Shown piece by piece: positions 1 to 11,660 of a DNA stretch of 64,000 nt. How positions within the stretch are numbered: position 1 is the first letter of the stretch; each line of letters starts with the position of its first letter. Origin of the DNA: Bretschneidera sinensis (Eukaryota > Streptophyta > Magnoliopsida > Brassicales > Akaniaceae); assembly GCA_023935145.1 (NCBI GenBank), contig CM043705.1:56018084-56082083 (forward strand). The letters run 5' to 3'. The notes beneath the pieces were generated by a model. It saw only the letters and a list, made by a program, of their open reading frames with translations. It did no database searches and was not told the origin of the DNA. A program made the translations under genes and the position numbers.

Positions 1-268
1 ATAATTAATGCAAGTTGGAAAGATAATGGGCAGATACATGTCTATGTAAGTATCACATAATTAGGATGTTGTTTATAGAAATGCCTTTCACTTCGCAGAG
101 GGCTAAAATTGATAGGATATTCAGTCCCATCAATTCCCTCTGTTAGCTTCGAAGAATTCATGGTGAGAAGAGGCATATCTAGAAATAACAGTCAAATTCT
201 TTTTAACAACTTCCTATATTCTAATGATATTTGGTGAATTTGCCTCCTGAATTTATATCATATTGCAG

Positions 269-485
269 GGGAAAAAATTGCATGCCTTGAACCATGAAGA
301 TGATCCCGAATCTCAGAAGGTTCTAGACAGAAAATAAAGGAAGCAGAAATAAAGAAGGAAGCTCTAGAAAGTATGCGTGCTCTTGTTGCTCGCAATGTCC
401 CTCCACATGTCACTTCTGCCACAACTCCTCAGGACGCGTATCCACTGGACCAGATCATATTGAAGGGAGAATGGGATTTCCTTGA

Positions 486-552
<67 letters not shown>

Positions 553-1545
553 CTTCTGCAAGTGGGAGCACAAGTGACTAGAAATGCTTATCCAACTTTT
601 GTTCGCAACAGAATCCATAATTTGCAGGAAATCAAGGTAAGGGTGCACGAAATCCTTAAGATATGTTTGCATACTTTTAAACGAAGGTAATTTGGCCTTC
701 AAAATAATACTTTGTAGACCATTTCAAGTAATGATAAGAAGATATGCTTCTTCAAGTATTTGAAAGCTTCCTTACTAGTGTAATGCCTATTATTAATAAG
801 ATGAATGTTAATTTAGGCGCTTCTAAGAATTCTGATTAATACTTTTATCATAAGAGCAACTGTTTCAAGTGTTCAGTAAAATTGCATTACAGGGCTAATG
901 AGCTGGGAAGTTTGACTTTCAACTTTACTTATCTCATATGAAAATAGTTCCATTATACTGATGAGGATTTGATTTTAAGAAAGCAAACTGGGTCACACGA
1001 ATCCAAGAAAAGCCCATAAATCAACATTTTCACTCTGATTTTACAGTAGGATAAGATAATAAATGCTTTCACTATAGGCATTTCTCTTGTCTACAGTCCT
1101 CTAAAGAATTCTGGTTGAAAGCTGATTAATCTTTATTTTTATTATACATCTATTCATAGGATCAGGTGGAGAAGAAGAAGCTCTCTTGTATTTTCTAATT
1201 CATTACTCATCTTATAAAGTTCAAAGATCAGCGAAGGACCATACGATCCCGAGCATTTTACACCAGAGGTTTTCAACCGTGTTTGCTGATCCAGAGTCAA
1301 AAGGACTGCAAGCTGATAAAGTTAATCTTCTCATTAGTTATGTTTTGGTGCTCACCCTGCATGCTGATGGATTGTGCACTAAACTGTCGGATATAGCTAA
1401 GGATCTACGGATGAGTCCAGTAACACTGAGATCGCATAACGAGAACTTGGGTTGCAAGTTGTCGCGTGAGAACAATTTGTTGTTGGCTACCCTTCCTGTC
1501 CCTCTCAAATTTCCACCAGTATGGCAGAGGCGGTGGCGAAGCTAG
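269..1545 (+). pseudogene. RNA polymerase I subunit A49 (RPA49) pseudogene, 3' half
   Basis: Two exon-like blocks match plant RPA49, a nucleolar RNA polymerase I subunit that aids initiation and elongation on rDNA. Block 1 (269-636) follows an AG acceptor at 267-268 and ends at a GTAAGG donor (637). It reads KKLHALNHEDDPES, then, after a one-base loss near 332, IKEAEIKKEALES and the motif LKGEWDFLED. Block 2 (1160-1545) begins DQVEKKKLSCIF, hits an in-frame TAA where the family has an aromatic or serine residue, changes frame near 1210, and ends with LLISYVLVLTLHAD, SDIAKDLRMSPVTLR and LLATLPVPLKFP, a typical RPA49 C-terminus. A (TA)n tract interrupts block 1 but keeps frame. The exons before 269 are not recognisable. 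At least two frameshifts and one stop make this a pseudogene. The family call is from remembered family motifs, not a search. Confidence 0.8.
488..551. repeat. (TA)n microsatellite inside the RPA49 relic
   Basis: About 63 bases of uninterrupted TA lie inside the exon-like block, between codons for FLED and KLLQ. The tract is translatable in frame as alternating Tyr-Ile. Both strands therefore show spurious open frames here. Confidence 0.95.
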
Positions 1546-2700
1546 GTCAGTGAGTGACTTCATCTCTTTCTTATTGTAGTTGTTGACAAAAAAGTGGAGG
1601 TCTTCCATCCTTGGCACTGAGACCCAGACATGAGTTTATTGTAGGAATGAGGTCAAAATGTCTCCGAAAAATTCTATTTATTCCGGCTGGAGCGATAATC
1701 TCACGGAATCGATTTCGTGATAACTAATTACAAAAAAATAAAATAATAATTTTGATATTAATTTTTTTTATATATATATATTTTGGGTGGTTTTTAATAT
1801 TACGTGTAGGTTTATTGGCGTTTTGGATTGAATTAAAGCCACCTTAAAGTAAAAAACTTTAAGATAGTTCAATGCCAAACAACATCTGTGTTACGACTCG
1901 ATTTAATGGTTCCACGGAACCAAGTCCGTGGAGTCATCTCCCTTTCTTGGCTTTTTTTTTTGGAGGTGATGACTGTAATGCATATTTGGCACCAGTTGAT
2001 TAACTCGACTCGTCCAATTCTAGTCAGATGGGGGAAATTTCATAATGTGGGAATTTTGCCCCACATAGCCATTTATAGCACCTTTATGTCCATCATCTCT
2101 CCTATGACTCCAGCATCATCACTCCTTCACTTTTTTCACTCTTTTCTCTCCCCTTTCTCCTTCACGTCTCAGACTCTCAATACTTTTTTTTTCTTTAATT
2201 ATTTTTTATAAGTCTCTCCTTCCTTCTCTCTTGTTGTCTCTTTTTTAATAATATCTTTATTTCACTTTCTTTTCTCTTTCATCTCTTTCTTAAATGTCTC
2301 CATGAAAAGTATTCTTTCTTTTTTCTCTTCCTTTTTTTCTCTTTTTCAGATTTCTTCTTCTTGTCTTAAGAAAAATCTCACAGCTCCCCATCTTCTTACT
2401 GTTCCTTTAAAGAAAATCTCAAACTTTCAACGAATTTTTGCTCTCTAATTTTTCTTTTTAAAAATGACACATGTGGACCTCGCTTTTTTCTTCTCTTTTT
2501 ATCTCACGACTCTTCAAATCCGGTCGGGATCTGAGACGGATTCATGGAGTGCAAGGGACACTTCTTTCCCCACCTCTCAAAAAAGATTTTTTTAAAAAAA
2601 AATATTATTGTGGTCAGCTCAAACATTACAAGAAATTGGACTTTCAGCAATCAATAGACAAATGTACATGTACCTCGGTGATTAAAAAAATGTACTAATG
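1546..2700. other. No gene seen; pyrimidine-rich, possibly LTR-derived
   Basis: No coding region is supported. 2090-2470 is very rich in C and T on the plus strand. A TATA-like CATTTATAGCACC at about 2069-2081 and nearby promoter-like text suggest the U3 part of an old LTR, but no partner repeat, primer site or flanking duplication was found. The open frames here are low-complexity. Confidence 0.4.
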
Positions 2701-5451
2701 ATTTCGTTAGTGACACTTTTCTTAATGTTTGCTCTTTTTTTATAAAATTAAAAAAATTATTTAAAATTTTATCACATGAAAAAATAAGTCTTTCAACATT
2801 AACTTGAAAAATATAATAATATTTGTGTCGATCGTCAAGAAGTAGAGACGCCGTAACAATCTACAACGGTACATTCAAAATTGCATTGCATTGCATTGAT
2901 ACACACCTACAGTACATTTTACATCAACAATATTTTACATCAATATTGCATGTATTGAGAAGTAATGATGAGAAATATGTTTTTTTTTAAAGCATTTCAA
3001 AACTTGTAAGTGTAATGCATATTATTAACAATATTTCGTAAAGTCTTTTTGCAAAGTTTTAGTTAGAGGTCAATGTTGACCAATCAATTTAGTTCATTTA
3101 CAATGATAGAAGGTTGAAATTCCGAGGAAAATGATGTTGATGGTTAAGGGTTTAGCTTTTACTCGTTTAAAATAGTAATTAAAAATATTCAATGACTACT
3201 ATTTATTCATTTCAATAATTTTATTGCATTATATTCGACGTGGGTTGACAATAATGATGGTCTTACCCGTACCACTATTTATTCATTTCAATCATGGTTA
3301 TTAAAATTAGATCGAACATTAAATCAATTGAAACATTAAATTATTAGTTTATTGGTTCAATTAGTGAGCTAATGATTGAACTGTCGGTTCGTAAAAGTTA
3401 ATTAAAAATATATAATACTTATAATACAATGAATTTTATCATCAAGCTATCTTTGTAAACCATAAGATCTATAAAATCATGATTAAATACTAATTCAAAT
3501 TTAATAAAAGTAACTACATTTTGTCCAACAATACCCATTTTGTTTGTGTTATTTGATATTTCTTAAAATAAAAATATGAAAAATTTAGAGATTAAAAACA
3601 TTAATACAACCTTCCTTTAATTTTTGTTTAGTATTATTAAAAATAGAAATTATACAAAATATATAAAAGAAATGACAAAAAAGAGTGGAAATGATATTAC
3701 TCTTAAAAAAAGTGGGTGTTAGATCTTTGGTATTGTTAAAAGTGGGTGATTGTTTTGGATTAAAAGATTAACTTCTTATTTGAGAAAATACATCAAACAT
3801 GATTGGTTTTTAGTATGGTGTTTGTTATCCATTTTACATAAAGATTTTAGCTTAAATCATTCGGTAATTAAAAAAGGAAAAAATAAAAAAAGTGGGGAAT
3901 CCAAAGTATTGCGGGTCAAATGACCCACGCCTCTGCACGGACCCATGTCTCTCCACCAACCCTACCCGATAAAAACTTTGTGCATAAAACTTAATGACAC
4001 TTTTATAGGACAGAAAAAGTTTATAATATCTTAACAAAGTAACAATCACAAAAAAAAAGGTAGCGGATAGTGTCACATCACCATTTCTCTCCATTCAATT
4101 CTTTCTTTCCAATCTTATAGAGATTTGTTTGGCAGCAAGCTTAACCACTACAACAAAATTCGTCTTCACTCTTCCCTAAACTGTTCCAAAATTCTTGCTA
4201 CTGTGATTATCATAGAATGAGAGGGGATCTGAAAAGAAACGCTAAAGAATTTGTGTGTGCTGATCTGTCTGGGAAAAGGGAAAATTCATCCTTTATGTTT
4301 TCTTTTTTCAAATCGATCCAGTTTTTTCGTTTCAAACGGGTTCATGAGATTAAAAGAAAACTGATCGATTTTGATCTATTTGATTGTATCCTCAGTTTTT
4401 TAATATATAGCTGGATTAACCTAATCTTTGGTTTATGATTAAACTGATTGAACCAACCAGTCTGATTCAATTTTTATAACATGATTTAAATAATTTTTTA
4501 CTACACTATATTCAAGGTGGGTCAATAATATCGGTGGATCTGCCCATTAGCAGAGCCAAGATGATCCAAAACTACCACAATTTTATCTATTCAGTTTTAA
4601 CCATTAGTAAAGCTTGATCAATAACCGCACATAGCAATCATAGATGTAATGTCTTTCACTCCGATATTAGTTTCCCCCAATATTTCATTTTTCATTGACT
4701 AATTAACCATTGCAATTTCCATATAAACATTATGTTTGTGTAGTGGTTAGGCTTTGGAATTAATATGATATTCTCACACATAGCATGTGGTTATCATTGA
4801 TTCATTCCGACTTCATGATTTATGCTTCTCATTTAAATAAACCTATAACCTATTTGAATGACACTGTAGAATACGTGAATGGATGAAACATTTGAATGTC
4901 ATGTCTTTTGCATTGAGATTCAGGAAAGTAATGAAGCCAAAGAAATTCTAATGCTTCAACCGTCAATTTTTTAAATTGTTTTTTTTTCTTATTTATATTT
5001 TTTTCCTTATAAAATGCCAATTGGGCCTGAATTGCAGAGGGGACAAATCCAAGAAAATTAAGAGCTATTATTACTGGAAAATGCATATACGTGGATAATA
5101 TTCTCTACCATTCATCTTTCCCACAATTATGAGTTTTGGAAATTTAGTAGAGAAAGCAAAATCCTCTGTAATTGGGATATGCCACGTTGTTGTTAGCACC
5201 AATAGAACAAATTCCAACTGCTGATAATACTTTCCCAATTTAGTGAATAGAAATTTTTTAACAAAGGACGTTTCATAATCTTTTATAATACTATATTGAT
5301 AAATTTTATTGCTGATATAAGACATGTAATATTTGATTTCATGTAGCAACCGGCTGAGTTTTGAAATCTATATATTTCTGTTTTCAAACTTTTTGTATGG
5401 AACACATTCAGAAGGAATCCGTGGGAACCTAGATTAATTTCAGAGCCAAAA
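2701..5451. other. No gene seen; AT-rich with scraps of dispersed repeats
   Basis: No coding region is supported. A stretch near 3180-3450 and another near 4440-4620 share phrases about a two-fold motif (ATTC..GTGGGT.GACAATAA..), consistent with related old repeat copies. 5270-5345 closely matches 9465-9535 and 22705-22775, so pieces of the MIR395 duplication block are scattered here too. Confidence 0.5.
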
Positions 5452-5580
5452 TATTGAAATTATGAGTGTATCTCAAACCTTCTCTAAAACCCATTTATAT
5501 AGAAGATATTTTTTTAGTACTATTAAGAAAAGAACAATAATAATATAATAAACATTATGAGGAATTGAGACAAAATCCTA
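5452..5580 (-). repeat. 3' LTR fragment of the minus-strand copia relic
   Basis: This matches 7195-7300 in the same orientation. On the minus strand it may start at TGTTAGGAT (about 5582). The rest of the LTR is not recognisable downstream, so it is truncated or strongly diverged. Confidence 0.55.
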
Positions 5581-5689
5581 ACAAACCTTTACCTTGGCTC
5601 AAATTCTTCACATCTCATCAACAAATCTAACTTTCTTCTTGATTGGTGTGATTATTCCTTTTGGTCATTTTATATCTCCTCCACCTCAT

Positions 5690-6174
5690 TTTCCAAGCAA
5701 AACATTTCCATCCAGCAAGTATAAACCCTTCTTGTTCATAGTAGCCTTTAACACTACATTTAATCAATTAAAAACTTGCAGCTCTCTATTGCCCGTAGTC
5801 CATATGTATCCCATATTATCAAGCTCCCCCAAAGAAATGATATTTGTAGTTAGAGAAGAAGCAAACATTATTTTCTCAAGTGTCTTTACGATTCCATCAT
5901 GGAACTTCAACCTTAAGGTTCCTTCACTATCAATTGCTTTGTGTTTCCCACATGCGGTAGCAACTTTGACATGAGTAGGTTCCTTCATACAATCAAAGTA
6001 CTTCTTATTGAATATGTGAATGGAGGACACCGAATCAAGTAGAACCATATTACTCTCATCAACTTTTTCTTCAATGTGCTCAATAGCTAGCACCTCTTTG
6101 TCATTTGCCTCGGTGATATTAGTACTTTCACTACTCTTACCATCATGACTCTTATTCCTGCTCATCTTTCTCAA
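5690..6174 (-). pseudogene. Copia protease and pre-integrase fragment
   Basis: The frame at 6174-5764 contains VLLDSVSSIHIFNKK, where functional copia proteases have Asp-Ser-Gly; the catalytic glycine is replaced by valine. It continues with IISLGELDNMGY, the usual end of the protease region. After a stop, NKKGLYLLDGNVL (about 5735-5690) marks the GAG-pre-integrase segment. Nothing of integrase or reverse transcriptase follows. Confidence 0.8.
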
Positions 6175-6309
6175 TTCTTTTCAATCATCTTTCACGTCCT
6201 TACAATAATATTGTATGTGTCATATCTCACCACAATAGAAGCACTCCTTGTCATTGTCATCTCTAGGCCTAGATTTGGATCTCCACATTGAGTAATTGTT
6301 CGCTCTCCA

Positions 6310-6890
6310 TTAGCTTCTCCCTCGATTAGACCTCTGCACAACAAGCACTTGACTACCACTAGACAAGCTTTTGTTTCCCATCAACCTTTCATTCTCACAT
6401 AGGAGTGCGATCACATCATCTAAGCTTAATGTCGACTTGCCCACCAACAGTGTTTGCACCAATGGTTTATAAGATTTTGGTAAATATGATAACAAGAGCA
6501 ATGCCTTCTTCTTGTCCTTTAATATTTCTTTTGCATTCAACAATTGAGATACTAACTTGTTAAATTCATTCAAGTGATCATGAAGACTTGCACCTTCTTC
6601 CATCTTTAGATAATAGTGGTCCATCTTGAGACACAATCTATTAGTCAAAGACTTTGACGAATAATAGATGCTCTCGAGAGCAAGAGCCAGCCTGATTGTA
6701 CTTACAATATTCCTCTTAATCGATCACCACTTTCTATCAGTAACCTCTTCTGGCTTTTCTTCCACTAAAGTCTGATAAGTTCTTGTTGCACTAGAAGATC
6801 TTGAACTGTACTATTCCACAAAGTAAAATTATTTCCTCCATTAAATAAAGGAATATCAAATTTAGACATATTTGTCAACATAGTGACTTA
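6310..6890 (-). pseudogene. Copia gag (UBN2-type) fragment
   Basis: The N-terminal part (about 6890-6650) reads FDIPLFNGGNNFTLWNS and TVQDLLVQQEL but has stops. An open stretch (6648-6310) continues LTNRLCLKMDHYYLKMEEG, LHDHLNEFNKLVSQL and LSLDDVIALLCENE, the helical gag pattern of TNT1-like copia elements. Downstream at about 6245-6195 a CX2CX4HX4C zinc knuckle is visible (CFYCGEI*HIQYYC) with its glycine codon changed to TGA. The product would have been the capsid/nucleocapsid protein of the retroelement. It is broken by frameshifts and stops. Confidence 0.8.
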
Positions 6891-6929
6891 GACGTAACAA
6901 ATAACAACATGTAACTTCTTTAAATACTT

Positions 6930-6947
6930 GACCAGGCTCTTATACCA
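6930..6947 (-). other. Primer-binding site, initiator tRNA-Met
   Basis: The minus strand reads TGGTATAAGAGCCTGGTC, one change from the usual TGGTATCAGAGC core of copia primer sites, and continues to match beyond the core. Confidence 0.85.
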
Positions 6948-6949
6948 TA

Positions 6950-7320
6950 CGTCAGGATTTTACCTTTAAAATCCACCTAGTCAAACTTATAATAATAAAT
7001 AGGCAAATAAGCAAACAAATATCAAGCACAACAATTTAATGTGGTTCGGCAACCTCCTAGCCTATGCCACCAACAAACTCACAATTTTATTAATACTTAA
7101 CGACAACTTTAGGAAAAAAAACAAAATTATTACTTTCACAACCTCACAACCCAAAATCTTCAATACACCCAAAGCTCTCCACCTAGCTCTAATTAAAATA
7201 TTGGAATTATGAGTGCGTCTCAAACTTTCTCTAAGACCCCATTTATATAGAGGATATTTTTCTAATACTATTAAGAAAAGAACAACAATATAATAAATTA
7301 TTACTATTACTTCTATTAGA
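6950..7320 (-). repeat. 5' LTR of the minus-strand copia relic
   Basis: About 105 bases here (7195-7300) are a direct repeat of 5452-5556, and the segment ends three bases before the primer site. The outer boundary is not clear. Confidence 0.6.
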
Positions 7321-7348
7321 ATAAGCAACTATAAAATAGAAAATCAAT

Positions 7349-7540
7349 TTTTCCAAACCAAGTCATCCTGATCAGTGCATTGGGCCAGATGTCAACTTCA
7401 ATTCCATGCTTGCTATCAACATTGATTATGGGAGGATTGCTTTGTTAATGGAACAGGGCGTGATGTTGTGGTGGCTGTGCAGAAGAGTGGGTTTGTGTGG
7501 GCTATAGACCGTGACAATAGCGCAATAGTCTAGTTCAATA
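7349..7540 (+). pseudogene. Fragment of a PVA-dehydrogenase-like quinoprotein gene
   Basis: Two short in-frame pieces resemble plant proteins annotated as polyvinyl-alcohol dehydrogenase-like (PQQ beta-propeller family). The first, from about 7363, reads HPDQCIGPDVNFNSMLAINI; the second, from 7435, reads VNGTGRDVVVAVQKSGFVWA followed by IDRDNSAIV and a stop. The frame changes between them, and the segment that normally separates them is missing. Copy B of the duplication retains only the last few codons, starting at 20786. Function of the intact family in plants is poorly known. This is a relic. Confidence 0.65.
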
Positions 7541-8289
7541 TGAGTATGAAACTTTATAAATTCAGCAAAATCTAAAGCTGAATTTCCTTCATGGGGTGAC
7601 TCAAGCCAAGTCAAACTTGAATACTAAAGAATTTGAGTTCGAGTTGAACCCAAAAAAGAGGGCGAGCTCAAGCTCGAACAAAATTTAAGAGACTTGAGCT
7701 CAATAATTAATAGCTTATCCGACTTCGAGTTCGAAATGAGCTCGAGCTGACCGGCCTTAAAAAGCCTTAATGAGGCTGACGAGCCTGTAATAATTTTTTT
7801 TATTTTAATAAAAAAAGATAACATATATGAATATTATAATATATGTTAAAAACTTATACTAATCGAACGGATTCACAGGTCTCACGAGCTGAATAGTCGA
7901 ATATTTGAGCTCTAACTGACAAGGTAAATGAACCTATTTGGTAGGCTTGATCTCGATTTGAAGTTCAACAAACCGAGCTTGATTTGGCCGAATTTGAATT
8001 AATTCTTACAAAATTTGTATTTGGATTATAGCAATTGAAGTTTAAGAACTCCAAAAATTTTATTTATATTTATATTTATATTAAAAATTTGTTTTTCCGA
8101 CTCCAAAGAAATGAATTAATTCTTACTAGTCTAGTTAGTGTACTTGTAAGAAATAAAGCCTATTAATTATTTTTTACAAAGAAACTCTCTTCTAGCCTAA
8201 ACAATTAATATACAAATTTTCTTTTAATTAAGACTCATATTCAATTAAAAAAACACTTCAAAACAGATGAAAAATTACAAACTTTGGCC
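7541..8289. other. No gene seen; duplicated non-coding DNA
   Basis: It matches 20815-21495 of copy B. Contains GAGCTCGAGC-rich short motifs and AT-rich runs. No coding potential was recognised. Confidence 0.6.
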
Positions 8290-8790
8290 TACAAGTATAG
8301 GTCCACTGTAGATGAAGCCGTGCTCGAGAAGGTTGCAAATGCGGATATATGATTTCAAGCAAGGGTGGGGACGAAGATTCTCACAAGGGAATCGACAAGG
8401 TCAAAAGAGTTTATCTATCAACGCTTAGAGGTGACTTTGAATCTTTCAGAATAAAAGTCTGAAACAATTTTGGAATATATTTCTAGAGTTTTTGGCCATT
8501 GTCAATGAAATAAATATAAATTAAGAAAATTTGAATAACATGTGGATACATGATTGAGAAAAGAAGAAATATCTCTTCTAAAAGATCTTCTCCACAAAAG
8601 AGAGACGAAAATTTTGAAGATGGAAATAGTCAAAGAATTGAAGCAAGAGGTGGTAGAGACAGCAACAACTCATCAAAGCAAGAAGAAAAAAATGTCAGAA
8701 CTCTTTCTATATATAAAAGGCATGACAACTCTACAGTTAAATATTTATAATTGTAATCAATTTTACCGTTGTGCTTCTAAAGAAGCTTAG
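8290..8790 (+). pseudogene. Copia gag relic, copy A
   Basis: Translated pieces read VLEKVANADI, then VTLNLSE and SETILEYISRVLAIVNE, the gag (UBN2) pattern that in intact copia elements runs through the SDYFSRVLTIVNQ region. After lysine-rich text, YNCNQFYRCASKE at about 8747-8785 is a decayed CCHC zinc knuckle. No LTR, primer site or pol was found nearby. The same relic is in copy B, so it was present before the duplication. Confidence 0.6.
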
Positions 8791-8929
8791 AAATGAAACA
8801 TGAAATTGAGATTACTTTGTTGTGGCCCACTATAAAGAGAAAGAAAAAAATAAAAGAAAATTAGGTGAAAACCTTTTTTATTCTATATTTTTTTGTTATA
8901 TATAATATTAACATATGTTAAAAACTCAG

Positions 8930-9000
8930 GTTTTTTGGTTTAGTGATTATTACCTCATGATCCTCTATTTAAGAGACCAGAGTTTAATTCTCCCCCGTAC
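8930..9000 (+). mobile_element. SINE-like tRNA-derived head, copy A
   Basis: TTTAGTGATTATTACCTC followed by GAGACCAGAGTTTAATTCTC resembles box A and box B of RNA polymerase III promoters in plant SINEs. No target duplication was resolved. Confidence 0.35.
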
Positions 9001-9039
9001 ATGTACCCAAAAAAATATATATGTTCAAGAAGAAACATA

Positions 9040-9930
9040 ACCCATGAATTCTGAATAATCTATAAATAATACAGATTCGATTAGAAAGCAAATCCTTTTA
9101 ATGAAAAAAACACCATTTAATCATTTCTCGATTTTAGGAAGTCCCTATTTCGCTCTAGGGTTTCCAACAAATCAATTTCAAAAGGATTTTGGTCCCAAGC
9201 CATAAGATTTACTGCAAGAGGAAACGTTCATTTACCTTGAGAAACCTCAAAATTTAATACTTATAAACATCACATGCCTATAAATTATAGCCAGTTACAT
9301 TCAAGAAAAAAACTAGAACATGTAATTATAATTAATACGATGAAAAAAGATTGCCAAGCTTTTGTTGCCGCTCATATGAAACACAAGACATGCATATAAT
9401 ATATATCTTGAATTATTTATGGTGTTTATAATTTTTACTTTGGTAGAAATTACTGTTGTGAATCTTTTATAATATTATATTGATAAATTTTATTGCTGAT
9501 TTAAGACATGTAATATTTGATTTCATGTAGTAATTTTTGCAGATAATCTACAAATAATACAGATTTGATTAGAAAACAAATCTTTTTAATGAAAAAAATA
9601 CCATTTAATCATTTCTCGATTCTTATTACTCCCTATTTTGCTCTAGGGTTTCCAACAAATCAAGTTCGATGGGATTTTGGTCTCAAGCCTTAACATGAAC
9701 TGCAGGAGGATACATATATTGTTAATAGGACTGGTAACAAAATTTGAAAGATAAAAACTAGAACATGTAATTATAATTAATATAATGAAAAAAAATTGCT
9801 TAGCTTTTGTTGTGGCTCATATGAAACACAAGACATGCATGTAATATATATCTTGAATTATTTATGGTGTTTATAATTTTTACTTTGATAGAAATTACTG
9901 CTGTGAATCGGTTGCAACATATATACTTGC
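9040..9930. repeat. Tandem pair of about 500-bp repeats
   Basis: 9040-9535 and 9541-9930 share CTACAAATAATACAGAT, TAGGGTTTCCAACAAATCAA and AGACATGCATATAATATATA text in the same order. The pair also exists in copy B (22290-23150), so it predates the segmental duplication. No coding content was seen. Confidence 0.8.
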
Positions 9931-10474
9931 ACGAACTACAGGACGTACGAATTACTCCTGTGAATCAGTTACAACTTTCAATTTAAAAGATTTAACTGAA
10001 CATAATTTCGACTAGCAGGACTTACTAATCAGACTTAATTAATTAATCCATTTTCACAAGAAAACTTCATAACATAACTTTCTTGATGCGAGAGTGAATT
10101 TTCGTTTAGTTTACAACTGTTTAATCTTTTTGATGAATACTTTTCAACTGCTTTCAGCAAAATATTTTTCCTGAATTTATGACAATCTTATTATCTGTAC
10201 AAAACGTTTGGTAAAGTTTCAAAAAAGGTTTTCGTTTCAAGAAACATAACTTAAGCCAAACATGAATAATCAAAAGCTGAAAAACAATTTCTAAAAAGTT
10301 GAATTTGTGTAAGAAAAACTATTTTAACAGTTGTTTTACTAAATGCTAAATAACTTTCAAGTCCACGAATGTTTTAGCAAAAAGTATTTCAAAAAACATT
10401 TTGAAATCCAAAATTCAAAACTACAATTAAACCAAACGGTGAACATGGTTAATATATGGATGAGTAGTATATAT

Positions 10475-10591
10475 ATCAAATGACACCAAGAGTTCTCTCA
10501 AACACTTCAGTAAAATACTGGGGCAAACCCTAATATTTGAGTGAGAGAGCCCCCAATGAAGTGTCTAGGGGAACTCTAGGGACATCTGATT
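10475..10591 (-). ncRNA. MIR395: MIR395 hairpin, minus unit 1
   Basis: On the minus strand the 3' arm (10510-10490) differs from canonical miR395 at positions 13 and 15 (G to A in the run of Gs). The 5' arm near 10576-10554 supplies the star strand, with about 40-45 bases of loop. The flanks ATCA..TGACACC and GGACATCTGAT extend the stem. No TATA box is seen directly upstream, so it would need transcription from unit 2's promoter. Confidence 0.75.
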
Positions 10592-10894
10592 TGCGGATTA
10601 TTTCCTACATGGTTTTTCTACATGGTTTTTAGAAACATAAGTTAGAACAAAGACCCTTAAAATAGTTTTTGAGAAAAATCAAAAGTTAGAAAACAATCTC
10701 TAAAAAGCTAAATTTATATAAAAAAAATCGTTTTAACAGCTGTTATATCATATGCTATAAACAAATTTTAGTTCCACGGTTGTACCAAAAATAGTTTCAA
10801 AAATCATTTTAAAATCCGAAAATTGAAACTACAATTAAATCAAACTATGAACATGGGCAATATATTGATGAATAGACAATACGTAGCATATCAA

Positions 10895-11000
10895 GTGACA
10901 CCAGGAGTTCCTCCAAACACTTCAGTAAGGTACTAGAGCAAACCCTAATGTTTGAGAGCGAGAAAGAGCTTCCAATGAAGTATTTAGGCGAACGAAAATG
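10895..11000 (-). ncRNA. MIR395: MIR395 hairpin, minus unit 2, stem base deleted
   Basis: The 3' arm (10925-10905) differs from canonical miR395 at one position (14, G to A). The star arm CAATGAAGTATTTAGGCGAAC stops abruptly; about 60 bases present in unit 5 after GAAC are missing, including the lower stem. This places the TATA box at 11014-11023 only about 20 bases from the hairpin, so transcription would be expected to start inside the star arm. Probably non-functional. Confidence 0.7.
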
Positions 11001-11013
11001 GAAAATGGAGCAT

Positions 11014-11023
11014 CTATTTATAG
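11014..11023 (-). promoter_or_regulatory. TATA box for minus MIR395 units 2 and 1
   Basis: The minus strand reads CTCACTATAAATAGATG, a very good plant TATA box. A deletion has drawn it too close to unit 2. Confidence 0.65.
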
Positions 11024-11545
11024 TGAGCTCCTGAGATTTGATTCTTATATAATTACTTTCTAGCCTCTCTACAACATTATGCAGAGAATATATATACATG
11101 AGGGAATGAAGCCTTACTTACACAGTGAACCTGGACACAACTGTTTAACTGGCTACCATAATAATCTTTATGATGAATACTTTTAAACTACTTTCAGCAG
11201 TATATTTTCATGAATATATGAACCAGCAGAAATACATGAAAAATCTATGACAATCTCATAATCTGAACAAAAAAATTGGTAAAAGTTTCTAAAAAGGTTT
11301 TTGTTTCAAGAAACATAATTTAAGCCAAATACCCCAACGGTTTATGAAAATAATTAAAAGCTGAAAAACAATTTTAAAAAGCTGAATTTGTGTAAAAAAA
11401 TATATTTTAATAACTGTTTCACCAAATACTAAATAACTTTTAGGTTCACAGCTATTTTAGCAAAAAGTATTTCAAAATCCATTTTAAAATCCAAAAACCA
11501 AAACTATAATTAAACCAAATGGTAAACATATTGGTTAATCAATGG

Positions 11546-11660
11546 ATGACACCAAGAGTTCCCCCAAACACTTTAGTAAGATACTAGAGAAAACCCTAAT
11601 ATTTGAGTAAGAGAGATCTCCCAATGAAGTGTTCAGGGGAGCTCTAGGGGACACCTGATT
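11546..11660 (-). ncRNA. MIR395: MIR395 hairpin, minus unit 3
   Basis: The 3' arm (11576-11556) differs from the canonical mature sequence only at position 3 (G to A). The star arm at 11622-11645 pairs with it, and ATGACACC / GGACACCTGATT lengthen the stem. Seed-region base 3 is altered, which could weaken pairing with the usual targets. Confidence 0.8.

Larger units (their letters stand above)
5452..7320 (-). mobile_element. Degenerate Ty1/copia element, minus strand, internally truncated
   Basis: Order on the minus strand: LTR (about 7320-6950), tRNA-Met primer site (6947-6930), gag, zinc knuckle, protease, start of the GAG-pre-integrase segment, then a jump to a second LTR fragment (5580-5452). 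Most of pol (integrase, reverse transcriptase, RNase H) is missing. The gag and protease text resembles the TNT1/Tork group. Many stops and frameshifts show it is dead. Confidence 0.8.

Noticed and set aside
364..702. Open frames on both strands with long Tyr-Ile runs
   Set aside because: They arise from the (TA)n tract. Only the plus-strand flanks match a known gene (RPA49).
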